Positions 26,017-36,254 are shown, numbered from the stretch's first letter. The stretch is DNA of 64,000 bases from Marinobacter xestospongiae (GCF_023156385.1 NZ_JAKZAK010000009.1:109603-173602); one strand, 5' to 3'. Made by a program: numbers and translations. Notes: generated from the letters alone by a model not told the origin.

Positions 26017-26856
26017 CTACCCGAAAACGTCGGCGTCCCCCGTTTCCGTCGCTCGTTCCTGCGCTGGCAGCCGAGCCATCATCTGGGGATGCCGGCGGCC
26101 ATCGTGCTGCTGCATCACCCACGCCGCCTCAATGCCAAACACCCGCCGCAACAACGCCGGCGTCAGCACTTCCGCCGGCCTGCCATCGGCCTGCAGGCGT
26201 CCCTGGTCCATCACCAGCAACCGGTCGGCGTATTCGCTGGCCTGATTGAGATCATGCAGCACCATCGCCACCGTCAGCCCCCGGTCGCGATTGAGCTGTC
26301 GCAACAACGAAAGCACCTCCAGCTGATGGCCGATATCGAGGAAAGTGGTGGGTTCATCCAACAACAGGTAGTCGGCCTGCTGCGCCAGAGCCAGGGCCAC
26401 CCAGGCCCGCTGCCGCTCGCCCCCGGACAGGGCCTGGAACTCGCGGTTCTGCAGCCCGGCCATGCCCGTCAGCGCCAGCGCGTCTGCCACTGCGGCACGG
26501 TCAGCAGCACTGCTGCGCCCAAACAGGCCCTGATGGGCGAAGCGGCCGTGGGCGACCAACTGGCGAACGGTTATGTCCTCCGGAGCCTCCGGGTTCTGGG
26601 GCAGCAATGCCAGCCGCCGGGCCAGGGGCCGATGGCCCCACTGCGCCAGCTCACGCCCCTCCAGGCACACCCGGCCAGACAGCGGCGTCAGCACCCCTGC
26701 CAGGGCCTTGAGCAGGGTTGATTTGCCGCAGCCATTGGGGCCCACCAGACAATGGATTGCTCCCCGTGACAGGGAGAGGGACAGCTCCGGCACAATGGTC
26801 CGCGGCGATGCCGGCCCACGGTATCCCAGCACCAGCCTTTCGGCACTCAGGGTCAT
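26017..26856 (-). CDS. siderophore ABC transporter ATPase (FecE/FepC-like)
   Basis: A 279-residue ATPase from ATG 26856, which overlaps the permease stop (TGATG); the longer frame to 27009 runs inside the permease gene. It has Walker A GPNGCGKST, Q-loop LLPQNPEAP, signature LSGGERQR, Walker B YLLLDEPTTFLD and H-loop VLHDLNQA. The FLDIGHQ stretch after Walker B is typical of the iron-siderophore subfamily. It energises the two FecCD-type permeases encoded just upstream. Confidence 0.9.
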   Translation of the reverse strand: MTLSAERLVLGYRGPASPRTIVPELSLSLSRGAIHCLVGPNGCGKSTLLKALAGVLTPLSGRVCLEGRELAQWGHRPLARRLALLPQNPEAPEDITVRQLVAHGRFAHQGLFGRSSAADRAAVADALALTGMAGLQNREFQALSGGERQRAWVALALAQQADYLLLDEPTTFLDIGHQLEVLSLLRQLNRDRGLTVAMVLHDLNQASEYADRLLVMDQGRLQADGRPAEVLTPALLRRVFGIEAAWVMQQHDGRRHPQMMARLPAQERATETGDADVFG

Positions 26857-27905
26857 CACGATCTTCCGCCTTGTTTGATCAACAGGTACAACAGCACCGG
26901 AATACCCAGCAGCGTGGTGAGCGCCCCGGCGGGTAGCTCCAGCGGGCTGGCCAGGGTACGCCCGACGATATCCGCCGCCAGGGTCAGGACACCGCCCAGC
27001 AACAGGCACACCGGCACCTGGGCAGCAAAGGACCCTCGCGCCAGCAGCCTGGCCAAGTGCGGCACAATCAGCCCGACAAACCCCATGGGCCCGGCCACGG
27101 CGACGGCACTGGCTGCCAGCACGACGGCCACCGCCAGCGCCAGCAGCCGCCAGCGTTGCACGGCCAGCCCCAGGGTCTGGGCCTGATGGTCACCAAAGCG
27201 CAGCAACGACAGCGGCTTGAGCGCCGGCAACAGTGCCAGCAGGCCGGCCAGGGTCCACGGCAACAGCAACCACAGGTGGCTGAAATCGCGGCCATACAGA
27301 CTGCCGGCCAGCCACATCAGCGTGGTTTCGGTGCGGCTGCCACCCCAGACCACCACCACCCACATCACCGCCGCGTTCAACACCGCGCCTACGGCAATCC
27401 CGGTCAGTGCCAGTCGCGCCGGTGCCAAGCCATTGCGCCAGGCCAGCGCCAGCACCAGCGCCGCCACCATCAGACCACCCACCAGGGCCGCCCAGGGCAG
27501 ACCGGCAAGCCCGACACCGGCGGCCACGCCCGGCAGCAGGTCGGAGAGCAACAACAGGATCACCACCGCCAGCCCGGCACCTCCGGAGACCCCAACCACA
27601 CCGGGATCGGCCAGCGGGTTGCGGATCACCCGCTGCAGGATCAACCCGGACAGAGCAAACTGCGCCCCCACCACCACCGCCAGCAAGGTCCGCGGCAGCC
27701 GGAGGTTCCACAGTACCGGGAAGTCCGCCGGGTTTGCCGACACCATGCCCCGATACAACGTGCCCCAGTCCAGCGCGACCGTTCCCAGGCGCAAAGACGC
27801 CAGCACCAACGCCAACAACATCACCACCAGCATCGCCAGCGCGGGCCATCGGCGGACGGTGCCGCCGCGTTCTGCCACCACCGTTTCAGCATTCGCCGCC
27901 GCCAT
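26856..27905 (-). CDS. FecCD-type siderophore permease
   Basis: A 349-residue integral membrane protein from ATG 27905, which overlaps the stop of the upstream permease. It has about ten membrane helices and the family landmarks LRLPRTLLAVVVGAQFALSG, RNPLADPGVVGVSGGA and GPMGFVGLIVPHLAR. FecCD permeases form the membrane channel of BtuCD-type importers. The second permease gene next to it implies a heterodimer. Confidence 0.9.
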   Translation of the reverse strand: MAAANAETVVAERGGTVRRWPALAMLVVMLLALVLASLRLGTVALDWGTLYRGMVSANPADFPVLWNLRLPRTLLAVVVGAQFALSGLILQRVIRNPLADPGVVGVSGGAGLAVVILLLLSDLLPGVAAGVGLAGLPWAALVGGLMVAALVLALAWRNGLAPARLALTGIAVGAVLNAAVMWVVVVWGGSRTETTLMWLAGSLYGRDFSHLWLLLPWTLAGLLALLPALKPLSLLRFGDHQAQTLGLAVQRWRLLALAVAVVLAASAVAVAGPMGFVGLIVPHLARLLARGSFAAQVPVCLLLGGVLTLAADIVGRTLASPLELPAGALTTLLGIPVLLYLLIKQGGRS

Positions 27906-28915
27906 CAGCCCGCCCCGCCCTGTCGACGCACCAGCAGCACCAGCAACGGCCCGCCCAGCAACACACACAGAATACCCACCGGCACCCCAACCAGCCGGGC
28001 GACACAATCCGCCAGCGCCACCAGCGCGGCGCCAGTCAACGCCGACAGCGGCAGCAGCCAGCGATGGGGCAAGGCCCCACCAGCGCTCCGCCGGAGAGCC
28101 AGGCGCACCAGATGGGGCGCCACCAGGCCAACAAAACCGATGGGACCGGCTACCGCCACGGTGGCGGCCGTCAGCACCACCGCCAGCAACCCCAGAACCA
28201 GCCGCCAGCGCTGCACTGGCAGGCCCACAGCCGCGGTGGTCAGCTCGTCCAGGGTCAGCAGATCCAGGACCCGGGCAAACGCCATACCCAGCACCAGCCC
28301 CGGCACCACCAGCGGGTAGAGCTGGTGGACATGGTCCCAGGTGCGGTTCATCAGGCTGCCGGTCAGCCAGTAGTAGATGCCATTGGCGCCGGTATCGGCC
28401 GTCACCAGCAACAAGGTGATGGCCGCAAAGAAGAACAAGGCGATGCTCATGCCGGCAAGCAGCAGGTAGGTCGGGTTCAGTCGGGTCTGCCAGGCCACCG
28501 CAAACGTCAGCAGCCCGGCGGCAAAGCCACCAGCGGTTCCCAGTGGCAACAGCGTGGCGGGCGGCAAGCCCAGCACCAGATAGCCCAGAACGATGGCAAA
28601 GGAGGCCCCGGCACTGACCCCCATCAGATCCGGGGTCCCCAGAGGATTGCGGGTAATCGACTGTACCAGGGTGCCAGCCATACCCAGCGCAGCGCCCACC
28701 AGTACGGCAGTCACCGCCCGTGGCAGCCGCAGTTGCTGGACCACAAAGCCATCAACCCCGTCGCCGCTGTCCCGTAACGCCTGCAATACCTGTTGCGGGG
28801 CCAGCCAACGCTCGCCCCAGGCGAGTGAGATCAGGGTGGCCGCGGCCGCCAGCAACAGACAAAACAGCGCCAGCACGGTGGCCCGGCAGCTCAGTTCCCG
28901 GTTATCCAACTCCAC
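27905..28915 (-). CDS. FecCD-type siderophore permease
   Basis: A 336-residue membrane protein starting at GTG 28915. It shares the family motifs QLRLPRAVTAVLVGAALGMA, RNPLGTPDLMGVSAGA and GPIGFVGLVAPHLVR, with about ten membrane helices. It follows the binding-protein gene by four bases and overlaps the next permease, so one operon codes for binding protein, two permeases and ATPase. Confidence 0.9.
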   Translation of the reverse strand: MELDNRELSCRATVLALFCLLLAAAATLISLAWGERWLAPQQVLQALRDSGDGVDGFVVQQLRLPRAVTAVLVGAALGMAGTLVQSITRNPLGTPDLMGVSAGASFAIVLGYLVLGLPPATLLPLGTAGGFAAGLLTFAVAWQTRLNPTYLLLAGMSIALFFFAAITLLLVTADTGANGIYYWLTGSLMNRTWDHVHQLYPLVVPGLVLGMAFARVLDLLTLDELTTAAVGLPVQRWRLVLGLLAVVLTAATVAVAGPIGFVGLVAPHLVRLALRRSAGGALPHRWLLPLSALTGAALVALADCVARLVGVPVGILCVLLGGPLLVLLVRRQGGAG

Positions 28916-28919
28916 GGTG

Positions 28920-29933
28920 TCAGCGCGAAACGAAGGTCAGCGGCCGGGCACGGGCGGCGGCTGGCAGGTCGGCCGGAGCGGCAAAACGTTCCGGATAGAA
29001 CAGATGGGCCATTTCCCGCAGTACCAGCTCCCGGGCGATTGGCCCGTGAGGCATCACGTACTGGTCGCTGACCCGGAACACCCGATTGTTGCGCACCGCG
29101 TCCAGCCGCTGCCACACCGGATGCCGGCTCACCGGACGGTCGTCGCCGGTGAACGACAGGATCACATCCGGGTTCAGACGCAGCAGTTGCTCCATGGTCA
29201 GCACACCGGCATCCGGTTTCTTGAACTCGGGTGTTGGCGTAGGTCCCATGGCATTGGTGACCTGCAGTCGGTTCATCAAGGTGGTGCTCAGGTGATGGTC
29301 GTAGAAGGCGTAGAGAGTATCCGCCCAGTGCCAGATCAGCAGCGCCGAAACACCGCCCGGGGCGGCATCGGCCAGCTCGGCCACGTCGTCGGCAAAGGCC
29401 GCGTTCAGCGCCTGCCCCCGGGCTTCGTCACCCAGGGCCCGAGCCACCGCCACCACCGCCCGGTCGGAATCCTCGTAGGTCATCAGGTCGAACGCCAGGA
29501 ACTGGCCGATTTCCTCAAACTTGCGCTCGAAGGGCTCGGTGTACTGCCGCAGACCAATCACCAGGTCCGGACTGAGTTCGGTCAGCCGCTCCAGATTCGG
29601 CTCATGCACCTCACCAAGGTCCACCATCGCAGCCACCCGCTCGCCCAGGTAGGCCGGACGCCGGTGATTGAGCGTCGACACCCCCTGCACCGGTTGCCCC
29701 AGCGCCGCCATCACATCGGCTCCAAACGCCGAGATGGCGGCCACCGTCAGCGGCGCCCGGGTAAAGGTCACCGGCGCCGGACGGTCATCTTTCACCACCA
29801 CCGGATAGGCCCCGTCCGCCCGCAGGGCCCCAGCCAGCAGAAGCCAGAGCGCCAGGACAAGGCCCAATGACTGCAGGGCAGAGAAATCACGAAAGCGAAA
29901 CAGGTGACAGCAGGAAAGCATGGCGACGTTCAT
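28920..29933 (-). CDS. periplasmic ferric-siderophore binding protein (FecB-like)
   Basis: A 337-residue class III binding protein. The N-terminus has a hydrophobic signal ([13 protein letters not shown]) with likely cleavage after ALRA. Mature domain landmarks include [34 protein letters not shown] and the C-terminal lobe [16 protein letters not shown]. It would hand ferric siderophore to the FecCD permeases encoded downstream. It is the first gene of the leftward run and faces trpG; no Fur box was found in the 217-base gap before it. Confidence 0.85.
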   Translation of the reverse strand: MNVAMLSCCHLFRFRDFSALQSLGLVLALWLLLAGALRADGAYPVVVKDDRPAPVTFTRAPLTVAAISAFGADVMAALGQPVQGVSTLNHRRPAYLGERVAAMVDLGEVHEPNLERLTELSPDLVIGLRQYTEPFERKFEEIGQFLAFDLMTYEDSDRAVVAVARALGDEARGQALNAAFADDVAELADAAPGGVSALLIWHWADTLYAFYDHHLSTTLMNRLQVTNAMGPTPTPEFKKPDAGVLTMEQLLRLNPDVILSFTGDDRPVSRHPVWQRLDAVRNNRVFRVSDQYVMPHGPIARELVLREMAHLFYPERFAAPADLPAAARARPLTFVSR

Positions 29934-30150
29934 CCAGGCACAGAAACGGGGTTGGACACGGCCGCCGATTGTCGCCGTCCGCCTCCGGGCCCACTACCCG
30001 AATCGGGATAAAATACCCGGGGCCGGCCAGGCTGATCAGTTTTCACCCCGGCGAGTCGTTATTGTCCCCTCCCCCCTCGGCTGCAATAATGCCCGACTAC
30101 GCAAGAGACGTGACAGCGCCCCCAGACCAACGCCAAAGGATGTGACCGCC

Positions 30151-30729
30151 ATGCTGCTGATGATCGACAACTACGACAGCTTCACCTACAACGTGGTGCA
30201 GTACCTGGCGGAGCTGGGGGCGGACGTTCAGGTGCATCGCAACGATGAGATCACCATCGAACAGATCGAGGCCCTGGAGCCTGAGCGACTGGTGATTTCC
30301 CCCGGCCCCTGTACTCCCAACGAGGCCGGTATCTCGATGGAGGCCATTCGCCACTTTGCCGGCAGGCTGCCGATCCTCGGTATCTGCCTCGGGCACCAGT
30401 CCATCGGCCAGGTGTTCGGAGGCAAGGTGGTGCGAGCCGGCCAGGTCATGCATGGCAAGGTATCAAAGGTGTACCACAACGACAGCGGCGTGTTCCGCGG
30501 CCTCAACAACCCGCTTCAGACCACCCGTTATCACAGTCTGGTGATCGCGCAGGACAGCCTGCCGGAGTGCCTGGAAGTAACCGCCTGGACCCGCAACGAC
30601 GACGGCTCGATGGAAGAGATCATGGGCGTTCGCCACAAGGCCCTGCCCATTGAAGGTGTACAGTTCCACCCGGAATCGATCATGACCGAGCAGGGCCACG
30701 AACTGCTGCGGAATTTTTTACGCAGCTGA
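30151..30729 (+). CDS. trpG: anthranilate synthase glutamine amidotransferase subunit
   Basis: A 192-residue class I amidotransferase that supplies ammonia from glutamine to TrpE for anthranilate synthesis. The triad is intact: Cys79 in [10 protein letters not shown], His173 and Glu175 in QFHPES. The start is ATG 30151 with AAAGGA upstream; a longer in-frame extension to 29920 lacks family similarity. It heads the trpGDC operon. trpE is not in the window; immediately upstream is the leftward iron-uptake locus, so trpE and trpG are separated here. Confidence 0.95.
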   Translation: MLLMIDNYDSFTYNVVQYLAELGADVQVHRNDEITIEQIEALEPERLVISPGPCTPNEAGISMEAIRHFAGRLPILGICLGHQSIGQVFGGKVVRAGQVMHGKVSKVYHNDSGVFRGLNNPLQTTRYHSLVIAQDSLPECLEVTAWTRNDDGSMEEIMGVRHKALPIEGVQFHPESIMTEQGHELLRNFLRS

Positions 30730-30799
30730 TCGTCAGGCGCTGCAAGCGGCCGCGCCCCAACAGCCCACCCGATACGAACCGACCACAAGAGAGCGACTC

Positions 30800-31843
30800 A
30801 TGGATATCAAGCAAGCCCTCAACCGCATCGTCGCCAACCTGGATCTGAACCGGGAAGAGATGAAAGACGTGATGCGCATCGTGATGAAGGGAGAAGCTAC
30901 CGATGCCCAGATCGGTGCCCTGCTGATGGGACTGCGGATCAAGAGCGAGACCATCGAAGAGATCACTGGTGCCACAGAGGTAATGCGGGAGCTGGCCACT
31001 GGGGTCACCATCAACGCTGATCCTCTGGTCGACATCGTCGGTACCGGCGGCGACGGCGCCAACCTGTTCAACGTCTCCAGCGCCGCCTCCTTCGTGGTGG
31101 CCGCCGCCGGCGGTTACGTGGCCAAGCATGGCAACCGGGCGGTGTCGTCCAAGAGTGGCAGCGCCGATCTGCTGGAAAAAGCCGGCATCAACCTCAACAT
31201 GGCTCCGGAACAGGTGGCCCGCTGCGTCGAAGAGATCGGCGTCGGCTTCATGTTCGCGCCGGCCCATCACGGTGCCATGAAGCACGCCATCGGTCCCCGT
31301 CGGGAACTGGGTATGCGCACCATCTTCAACATCCTGGGCCCGATGACCAACCCGGCCGGGGTCAAACGCCAGCTGATCGGGGTATTCACTCAGGAACTGT
31401 GCCGGCCAATGGCGGAAGTGCTCAAGACACTGGGCAGCGAGCACATTCTGGTGGTGCACTCCAAAGACGGACTGGATGAGATCAGCCTGGCCAGCCAGAC
31501 TTACGTGGCGGAACTCAAGGACGGCGAGATTCGGGAGTTCGCCATCACCCCGGAAGAACTCGGCATCGCCAGCCAGTCGCTGGTGGGCCTGGATGTCGCC
31601 ACCTCGGACGAGTCACTGAAGCTGATCCGCGCCGCCTTCGGCCGCGGCCATGATGACATGGCCGAGAAGGCCCGCGATATGATCGCCCTCAACGCCGGCG
31701 CCGCCATCTACGTGGCCGGCCTAGCCCGTACCATGAAGGAAGGCGTCGACCTGGCCCTGGATGCCATCGGCAGCGGCCTGGCGGCCGGCAAACTGTCCGA
31801 GCTGGCCGACTTCTCACACTGCTTTGACGGCAACAGCCAATGA
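30800..31843 (+). CDS. trpD: anthranilate phosphoribosyltransferase
   Basis: A 347-residue enzyme that transfers phosphoribose from PRPP to anthranilate. Family landmarks are [20 protein letters not shown] (glycine loop binding PRPP), [18 protein letters not shown] and [20 protein letters not shown]. It lies 70 bases after trpG with GAGAG before the start and overlaps trpC by four bases (ATGA), so trpGDC is one operon. The length is normal and no motif is missing. Confidence 0.97.
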   Translation: MDIKQALNRIVANLDLNREEMKDVMRIVMKGEATDAQIGALLMGLRIKSETIEEITGATEVMRELATGVTINADPLVDIVGTGGDGANLFNVSSAASFVVAAAGGYVAKHGNRAVSSKSGSADLLEKAGINLNMAPEQVARCVEEIGVGFMFAPAHHGAMKHAIGPRRELGMRTIFNILGPMTNPAGVKRQLIGVFTQELCRPMAEVLKTLGSEHILVVHSKDGLDEISLASQTYVAELKDGEIREFAITPEELGIASQSLVGLDVATSDESLKLIRAAFGRGHDDMAEKARDMIALNAGAAIYVAGLARTMKEGVDLALDAIGSGLAAGKLSELADFSHCFDGNSQ

Positions 31844-32652
31844 CCAATCGACACAACGACCGGACCCCCACCATTCTGCGCAAGATCGTGGAGCGCAAAT
31901 GGCAGGAAATCGACGAACGCAAACCCCGCGCGCCGCTGACTGACCTGCAGGCCCGCGCAGGTGACCAACCGCCCGCACGGGGATTTGTATCCGCGATGCG
32001 GTCGCGGATCGAGGCCCGTCAGCCGGCGGTGATCGCCGAAATCAAGAAAGCTTCACCCAGCAAGGGCATCCTGCGGGACCCGTTTGATCCCCCCGCCATT
32101 GCCGAGAGCTACGCCGGCGCCGGCGCCGCCTGCCTGTCGGTGCTCACCGACCGGGACTTCTTCCAGGGCCATGAGGATTATATGGTGGCTGCCCGCAACG
32201 CCTGCGACCTGCCGGTGATCCGCAAGGACTTCATGGTGGCGCCCTACCAGGTGTACGAAAGCCGCGCTCTTGGCGCGGACTGCATCCTGCTGATCGCCGC
32301 CTGCCTGACCCGGGACCAGATGCAGGAACTCGAGGGCATTGCCCACGAGATTGGCCTGGACGTGCTGGTGGAAGTGCACGATGGCGAAGAGCTGGATGAT
32401 GCCCTCACCCTGACCACGCCGCTGGTGGGCATCAACAACCGCAACCTGCACACCTTTGAGGTGTCGCTGGACACCACCTTCGATCTCCACAGCCGGATTC
32501 CCGCTGAGCGGCTGACGGTGACCGAGAGTGGCATCCTCACCCGGGATGACGTCACCGCGATGACTGACCAGGGCATCCACGGCTTCCTGGTCGGGGAATC
32601 GTTCATGCGCGCGGCAGACCCCGGCACCAAACTGCGGAAGCTGTTTTTCTAG
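31840..32652 (+). CDS. trpC: indole-3-glycerol phosphate synthase
   Basis: A 270-residue TIM-barrel enzyme that closes the indole ring from CdRP. Landmarks are [16 protein letters not shown] (catalytic Lys), [37 protein letters not shown] and [12 protein letters not shown]. Only the TrpC domain is present, with no TrpF fusion. It is translationally coupled to trpD. In Pseudomonas relatives the vfr gene follows closely; here about 25 kb of accessory genes intervene. Confidence 0.97.
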   Translation: MTNRHNDRTPTILRKIVERKWQEIDERKPRAPLTDLQARAGDQPPARGFVSAMRSRIEARQPAVIAEIKKASPSKGILRDPFDPPAIAESYAGAGAACLSVLTDRDFFQGHEDYMVAARNACDLPVIRKDFMVAPYQVYESRALGADCILLIAACLTRDQMQELEGIAHEIGLDVLVEVHDGEELDDALTLTTPLVGINNRNLHTFEVSLDTTFDLHSRIPAERLTVTESGILTRDDVTAMTDQGIHGFLVGESFMRAADPGTKLRKLFF

Positions 32653-32767
32653 GACCTTTTCGCCCCCCACCTCGGGTTGGCCGCCGCTGCCGGCCCGGGG
32701 CTGCGGCATTCGCCTATTCCCAAAACCCGCTCGGCTGCCAGCATAAGCGCCACCAACACCATCCCTA

Positions 32768-33031
32768 GTGTCCGGTTTGGTTAATTCGTTGACTTACTGA
32801 GCCACTGACAACCCGAAGAGCTAGGCGTGCTGGTGACGGTTTGGTGGTTCCAAATCGAGACAGTACAACGACGCTATTCGGGTTGTCAGTGGCTCCCGAA
32901 GGGCTTGTCCCTGAGGGCTCTGAGCCTGTGTTGCCACTGTTTGATGTGGAACCACCACATCGGCACAGCGGCGCCTTGGTCAGAACCCTCAGAGACAAGC
33001 AGTCAGTTAACGAATTAACCAGACAGGACAC
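32768..33031 (+). repeat. 264-bp structured repeat element, copy 1
   Basis: Terminal inverted repeats (32768-32798 and 33001-33031, 27 of 31 matching) enclose two hairpins. Hairpin 1 has perfect 19-base arms at 32799-32817 and 32877-32895; its loop contains GGTTTGGTGGTTCCAAATCG. Hairpin 2 has arms 32903-32923 and 32980-33000 (19 of 21 pairs). The junction CTCCCGAAGGGC between them is conserved in copy 2. The element ends 11 bases before the start of the MATE transporter gene. Short reading frames across it are not genes. The rest of the 390-base trpC-MATE gap shows nothing else. Confidence 0.9.
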
Positions 33032-33042
33032 CAGAGACTGCC

Positions 33043-34422
33043 GTGAACACTTCGCCAACCGATAACCCTGTGCTGTCCGGCCCGGTGTGGCCAACCTTCT
33101 TCCGCTATGCCCTGCCGTCGGTGGCGGGGTTACTGGCGTTGACCACCGCCAACATCGTGGACGGCCTGTTCATCGGCAACTTCGCCGGCGCCGAGGCACT
33201 GGCGGCTCTGAACCTGCTGATTCCCTATTTTACCCTGCTGTTCGGACTCGCCCTGATGCTCGCCATTGGCGGCACGGTGATGGCGGGCAAGTTCCTCGGG
33301 CAACAACAGCCGGACCAGGCTGCCACCCTATTCAGCCAGTGCCTGCTGGCGACGGTGGCCCTGGGGCTGGTGGCGGCGGTGCTGTCGCTCAGCCTGGAAG
33401 AGCCCCTGTTCCGAGCACTCGGGGCCGACCCCGAGCTGTTTCCGCTGATGCAGAGCTACTTTCGCATCATCACCTGGGGGCTAGTGATTCAGATCAGTGG
33501 CGTGGTGCTGTACTACTTCGTGCGGGTGGATGGCTACCCGGGGCTCGCCACCCTGGCCCTGGCGGTGGGCGCCGGCACCAACATCGTGCTGGACATGGTG
33601 CTGGTCGCCGGCTTCGATCTGGGATTGTCGGGCGCGGCCATTGCCACCGCCGTGGCGGCCGTGCTGCAACTGCTGGTGCTGATGAACTACTTCCGTGGAG
33701 ACCATCGCCTGCGCCTGTCGCTGCCGCGCCAGGGCTGGGGACGCCTGGGTCGGGCGGCCTACAATGGGGTTTCGGAGTGGATCAACGAAGCCTCGGTGGG
33801 GGTGGTGATGCTGTTGATCAACTGGCTGCTGATGCGGCAGCACGGGGTCGACGGCGTAGCGGCGTTCACCGTGGTGAACTACCTGATCTTTCTCAGCCTG
33901 ATGGTGTTTTACGGCATTGCCGATGCCATGAACGTGCTGGTGAGCCATAACCTCGGGGCGGGCCAGGCCGACCGTATCCGCCGCTTCATGATCAGTGGTG
34001 CCACCACCATCGGTGGCCTCAGCGTGCTACTGTTGCTGGCCCTGTGGCTGTTTGCCGACAGCCTGATCACACTGTTCCTGGCCCCCAGCGACGTCCAAGC
34101 CGGCAATCTGGCGACCGACTTCCTGGCGGTGCTGTGGCCGCTGTTCGTGGTCAACGGCTTTAACGTACTGGTGTCGGTCTATCTGACCGCCATGCACCAG
34201 CCGTTACCCTCCGCCGCCATTGCCCTGTCCCGCAGTCTGGTCCTGCCAGCGGCACTGCTGCTGGTACTGGGGTGGTGGCTGCCGCAATGGCCGCTGTTGC
34301 TGGCCCTGCCGCTGGCGGAGTGGCTGACCTTCGTACTGGCGCTGGCGTGCCTGGCGCGCTTTCGCCCCAGCCGGGTGATTGCCGCCGACCGCCCACTCAC
34401 CACGGCCGCCGGCTCGGCCTGA
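33043..34422 (+). CDS. MATE-family multidrug/cation efflux transporter
   Basis: A 459-residue membrane protein with twelve predicted helices arranged as two six-helix halves. The N-terminal half opens with YALPSVAGLLALTTANIVDG and GNFAGAEALAALNL, the pattern of the MepA-like MATE subfamily. Such proteins export cationic compounds in exchange for Na+ or H+. The start is GTG 33043, without a strong binding site, only 11 bases after the structured repeat, so the repeat probably lies in the 5' untranslated region. Confidence 0.85.
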   Translation: MNTSPTDNPVLSGPVWPTFFRYALPSVAGLLALTTANIVDGLFIGNFAGAEALAALNLLIPYFTLLFGLALMLAIGGTVMAGKFLGQQQPDQAATLFSQCLLATVALGLVAAVLSLSLEEPLFRALGADPELFPLMQSYFRIITWGLVIQISGVVLYYFVRVDGYPGLATLALAVGAGTNIVLDMVLVAGFDLGLSGAAIATAVAAVLQLLVLMNYFRGDHRLRLSLPRQGWGRLGRAAYNGVSEWINEASVGVVMLLINWLLMRQHGVDGVAAFTVVNYLIFLSLMVFYGIADAMNVLVSHNLGAGQADRIRRFMISGATTIGGLSVLLLLALWLFADSLITLFLAPSDVQAGNLATDFLAVLWPLFVVNGFNVLVSVYLTAMHQPLPSAAIALSRSLVLPAALLLVLGWWLPQWPLLLALPLAEWLTFVLALACLARFRPSRVIAADRPLTTAAGSA

Positions 34423-34433
34423 CCACCACCGTT

Positions 34434-34718
34434 TCAGGCAGCGGTCCAGACCACGGTCAGGGTTTCATTGCGGGCGAAGCCTTCCAGATGCACCGCCACG
34501 ATCTGCCCCACCTGCTCCAGCGCGGCCTCGTCGCCGGCCTGGCAGTGGATCGACAGTCCCTCGTCGCGGGCTTCCAGGCGACACTGGCCCATGGCGAACG
34601 CCACATCGCCCTGGTGGTCGCCCCAGGTGACGTCCACCTTGTGACTGAAGTGGCGGCACAGCCGCTTGAGGTAACGGCTGGCGTCGGCGGTTGCCACCAG
34701 GGCGTGCTTTGCTGGCAT
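34434..34718 (-). CDS. DUF2218 family protein
   Basis: A 94-residue cytoplasmic protein matching the small DUF2218 pattern: YLKRLCRHFSHKVDV, later CRLEARDEGLSIHC and LEQVGQIVAVHLEGFA. Members are often found near iron or siderophore genes, but their function is not established. It is convergent with the MATE gene, 12 bases from its stop. No operon partner is obvious. Confidence 0.75.
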   Translation of the reverse strand: MPAKHALVATADASRYLKRLCRHFSHKVDVTWGDHQGDVAFAMGQCRLEARDEGLSIHCQAGDEAALEQVGQIVAVHLEGFARNETLTVVWTAA

Positions 34719-34824
34719 CGGGGTCTCCTTGTCCGGTTAAAACCCGGAATGATTACCGTTTGTCAGCGCATCTGCAAGTCAGCACGGCTGTCCCAGGGGA
34801 TGCCCTCCAGGACTCACAACCACG

Positions 34825-35490
34825 TCAGCGCGTCACCATGGTTTGCGCCGCAGCCACCAGTTTGTCGGATGCCTGCAGGCGCTCGGGCTTGCGCACCCCC
34901 GCCTGGCAGCCGGGGCGGGCCGACAGTTCGTCGAGCCAGCGTTGCAGATGACCGAGCCCCTCCACCGACACGCCGGACCAGCTGTAGGTACGCACCCAGG
35001 CCCAGTTGGCAAAGTCGGCAATGGTGAGTTCGTCGCCCGCCAGGTAGGGGGCTTCTCCCAGGCGCCGGTCCAGTACTTCAAACAACCGCCGGCACTCGTG
35101 CTGGTAGCGGTCGATGGCGGGCTGGATGGTCTCCGGGAAGTAGCGGTAGAACACATTGGCCTGCCCCATCATCGGACCAACGCCGCCCATCTGGAACATC
35201 AGCCACTGCAGGGCCCGGGAGCGGACCCGGGGATCGGAGGGGTAGAACTGGCCGGTCTTTTCCCCCAGGTAGACCAGAATGGCGCCGGATTCGAACACCA
35301 CGAAATCGTCGGCGTCCCGGTCCACCAGCACCGGAATACGACCATTGGGGTTCAGCGCCAGGAAGCTTTCCTGCTTCTGCTCGCCCTTGGCCAGGTCCAC
35401 CGGGATCAGGTTGTAGTCCAGTCCCATTTCCTCCAGTGCCACCGTCACCTTGTAGCCATTGGGGGTGGGTGATGTGTACAGATCCAGCAT
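34825..35490 (-). CDS. glutathione S-transferase family protein (YfcG/YghU-like)
   Basis: A 221-residue protein with an N-terminal thioredoxin-like domain ([33 protein letters not shown] and the glutathione-binding [12 protein letters not shown]) and an all-helical C-terminal domain ([20 protein letters not shown]). This is the Nu-class pattern, whose members reduce disulfides with glutathione. It forms a likely two-gene operon with the GST gene ten bases upstream. Confidence 0.88.
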   Translation of the reverse strand: MLDLYTSPTPNGYKVTVALEEMGLDYNLIPVDLAKGEQKQESFLALNPNGRIPVLVDRDADDFVVFESGAILVYLGEKTGQFYPSDPRVRSRALQWLMFQMGGVGPMMGQANVFYRYFPETIQPAIDRYQHECRRLFEVLDRRLGEAPYLAGDELTIADFANWAWVRTYSWSGVSVEGLGHLQRWLDELSARPGCQAGVRKPERLQASDKLVAAAQTMVTR

Positions 35491-35500
35491 GGCCCTCTCC

Positions 35501-36115
35501 TTAAACCCGGGCCGAATCGCGGCTGTTGATACGGTCGTACCAGGCCTGCAGATGGGTCTGCTCGGGCTGGATACGCAGGCGGTTCACCTTGTTGAAGTCG
35601 ACGGTGGTGAAGGCGTTGATGTCGGCGGCACTGAAGTGCTCGCCACAGATGTAGTCACGACCTTCCAGATGTTTGTTGAGGAAGTGGAAGAACTTCTCCA
35701 CCGCGGTACGGCACTCCTCGCCCCATTCCTTGATCGGGTTCATCCGATCCTTGAAATAGCCGCTGGTGTGCTGGAAACACATGCCGGTGGGCAGGAAGAA
35801 ACCAAACTCGATCCACCGCAGCCACTGTTCAATGTGGGCCTTCTCCAGCGGATCGCGGCCCATCAGCGGCGGTTCCGGATGCAGTTCCTCAAAGTAGCGA
35901 CAGATGGCCATGGTTTCGGCGATGCAGGTGCCATCATCCAGTTCCAGTACCGGAACCTTCTTCATCGGGTTCTTGGCGGCGAATTCCGGGGTCAGGTTGT
36001 CACCGCCCTGAAGATCCAGCTCTTCAAACGCCACCTGATCCAACAGGCCTTTCTCGGCCAGGAACATGCGTACGCGACGGGGATTGGGGGCGACCTTGGA
36101 CTCGTAGATTTTCAT
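35501..36115 (-). CDS. glutathione S-transferase family protein
   Basis: A 204-residue GST from ATG 36115 ([20 protein letters not shown]); the longer frame to 36196 has no domain support. The N-terminal domain has [14 protein letters not shown] and the Glu-Thr glutathione site [11 protein letters not shown]; the C-terminal domain follows ([13 protein letters not shown]). It is probably a detoxification or disulfide-handling enzyme. It is followed ten bases on by a second GST gene; a third lies at 39.6 kb. Confidence 0.88.
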   Translation of the reverse strand: MKIYESKVAPNPRRVRMFLAEKGLLDQVAFEELDLQGGDNLTPEFAAKNPMKKVPVLELDDGTCIAETMAICRYFEELHPEPPLMGRDPLEKAHIEQWLRWIEFGFFLPTGMCFQHTSGYFKDRMNPIKEWGEECRTAVEKFFHFLNKHLEGRDYICGEHFSAADINAFTTVDFNKVNRLRIQPEQTHLQAWYDRINSRDSARV

Positions 36116-36254
36116 TGTTTTGACCTCAGCTCCGGTAATGGGGATTGACCAACGGCGGGCACATGCCGCCTTCGGCCTTACCGAGACTGACGCCAAAAAA
36201 GAGTTGCGTCAAGCAACCGCTTTCCCAATGCGATCCCGCAATCCGGCTGGCCCG

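Noticed and set aside
26857..27009. Extended start of the first iron ATPase
   Set aside because: The 51 extra residues run inside the permease gene and have no resemblance to ABC ATPases; the coupled ATG at 26856 starts the domain.
32768..33031. Integron attC site
   Set aside because: The terminal repeats lack the attC R and L box pattern, there is no integrase or gene-cassette array, and the element is much longer and doubly branched.
32765..33094. Short ORFs across the structured repeats (also 39198-39455 and 39203-39430)
   Set aside because: They follow the palindromic repeat, lack ribosome binding sites, and change with the stem sequences; they are artefacts of an open frame over the element.
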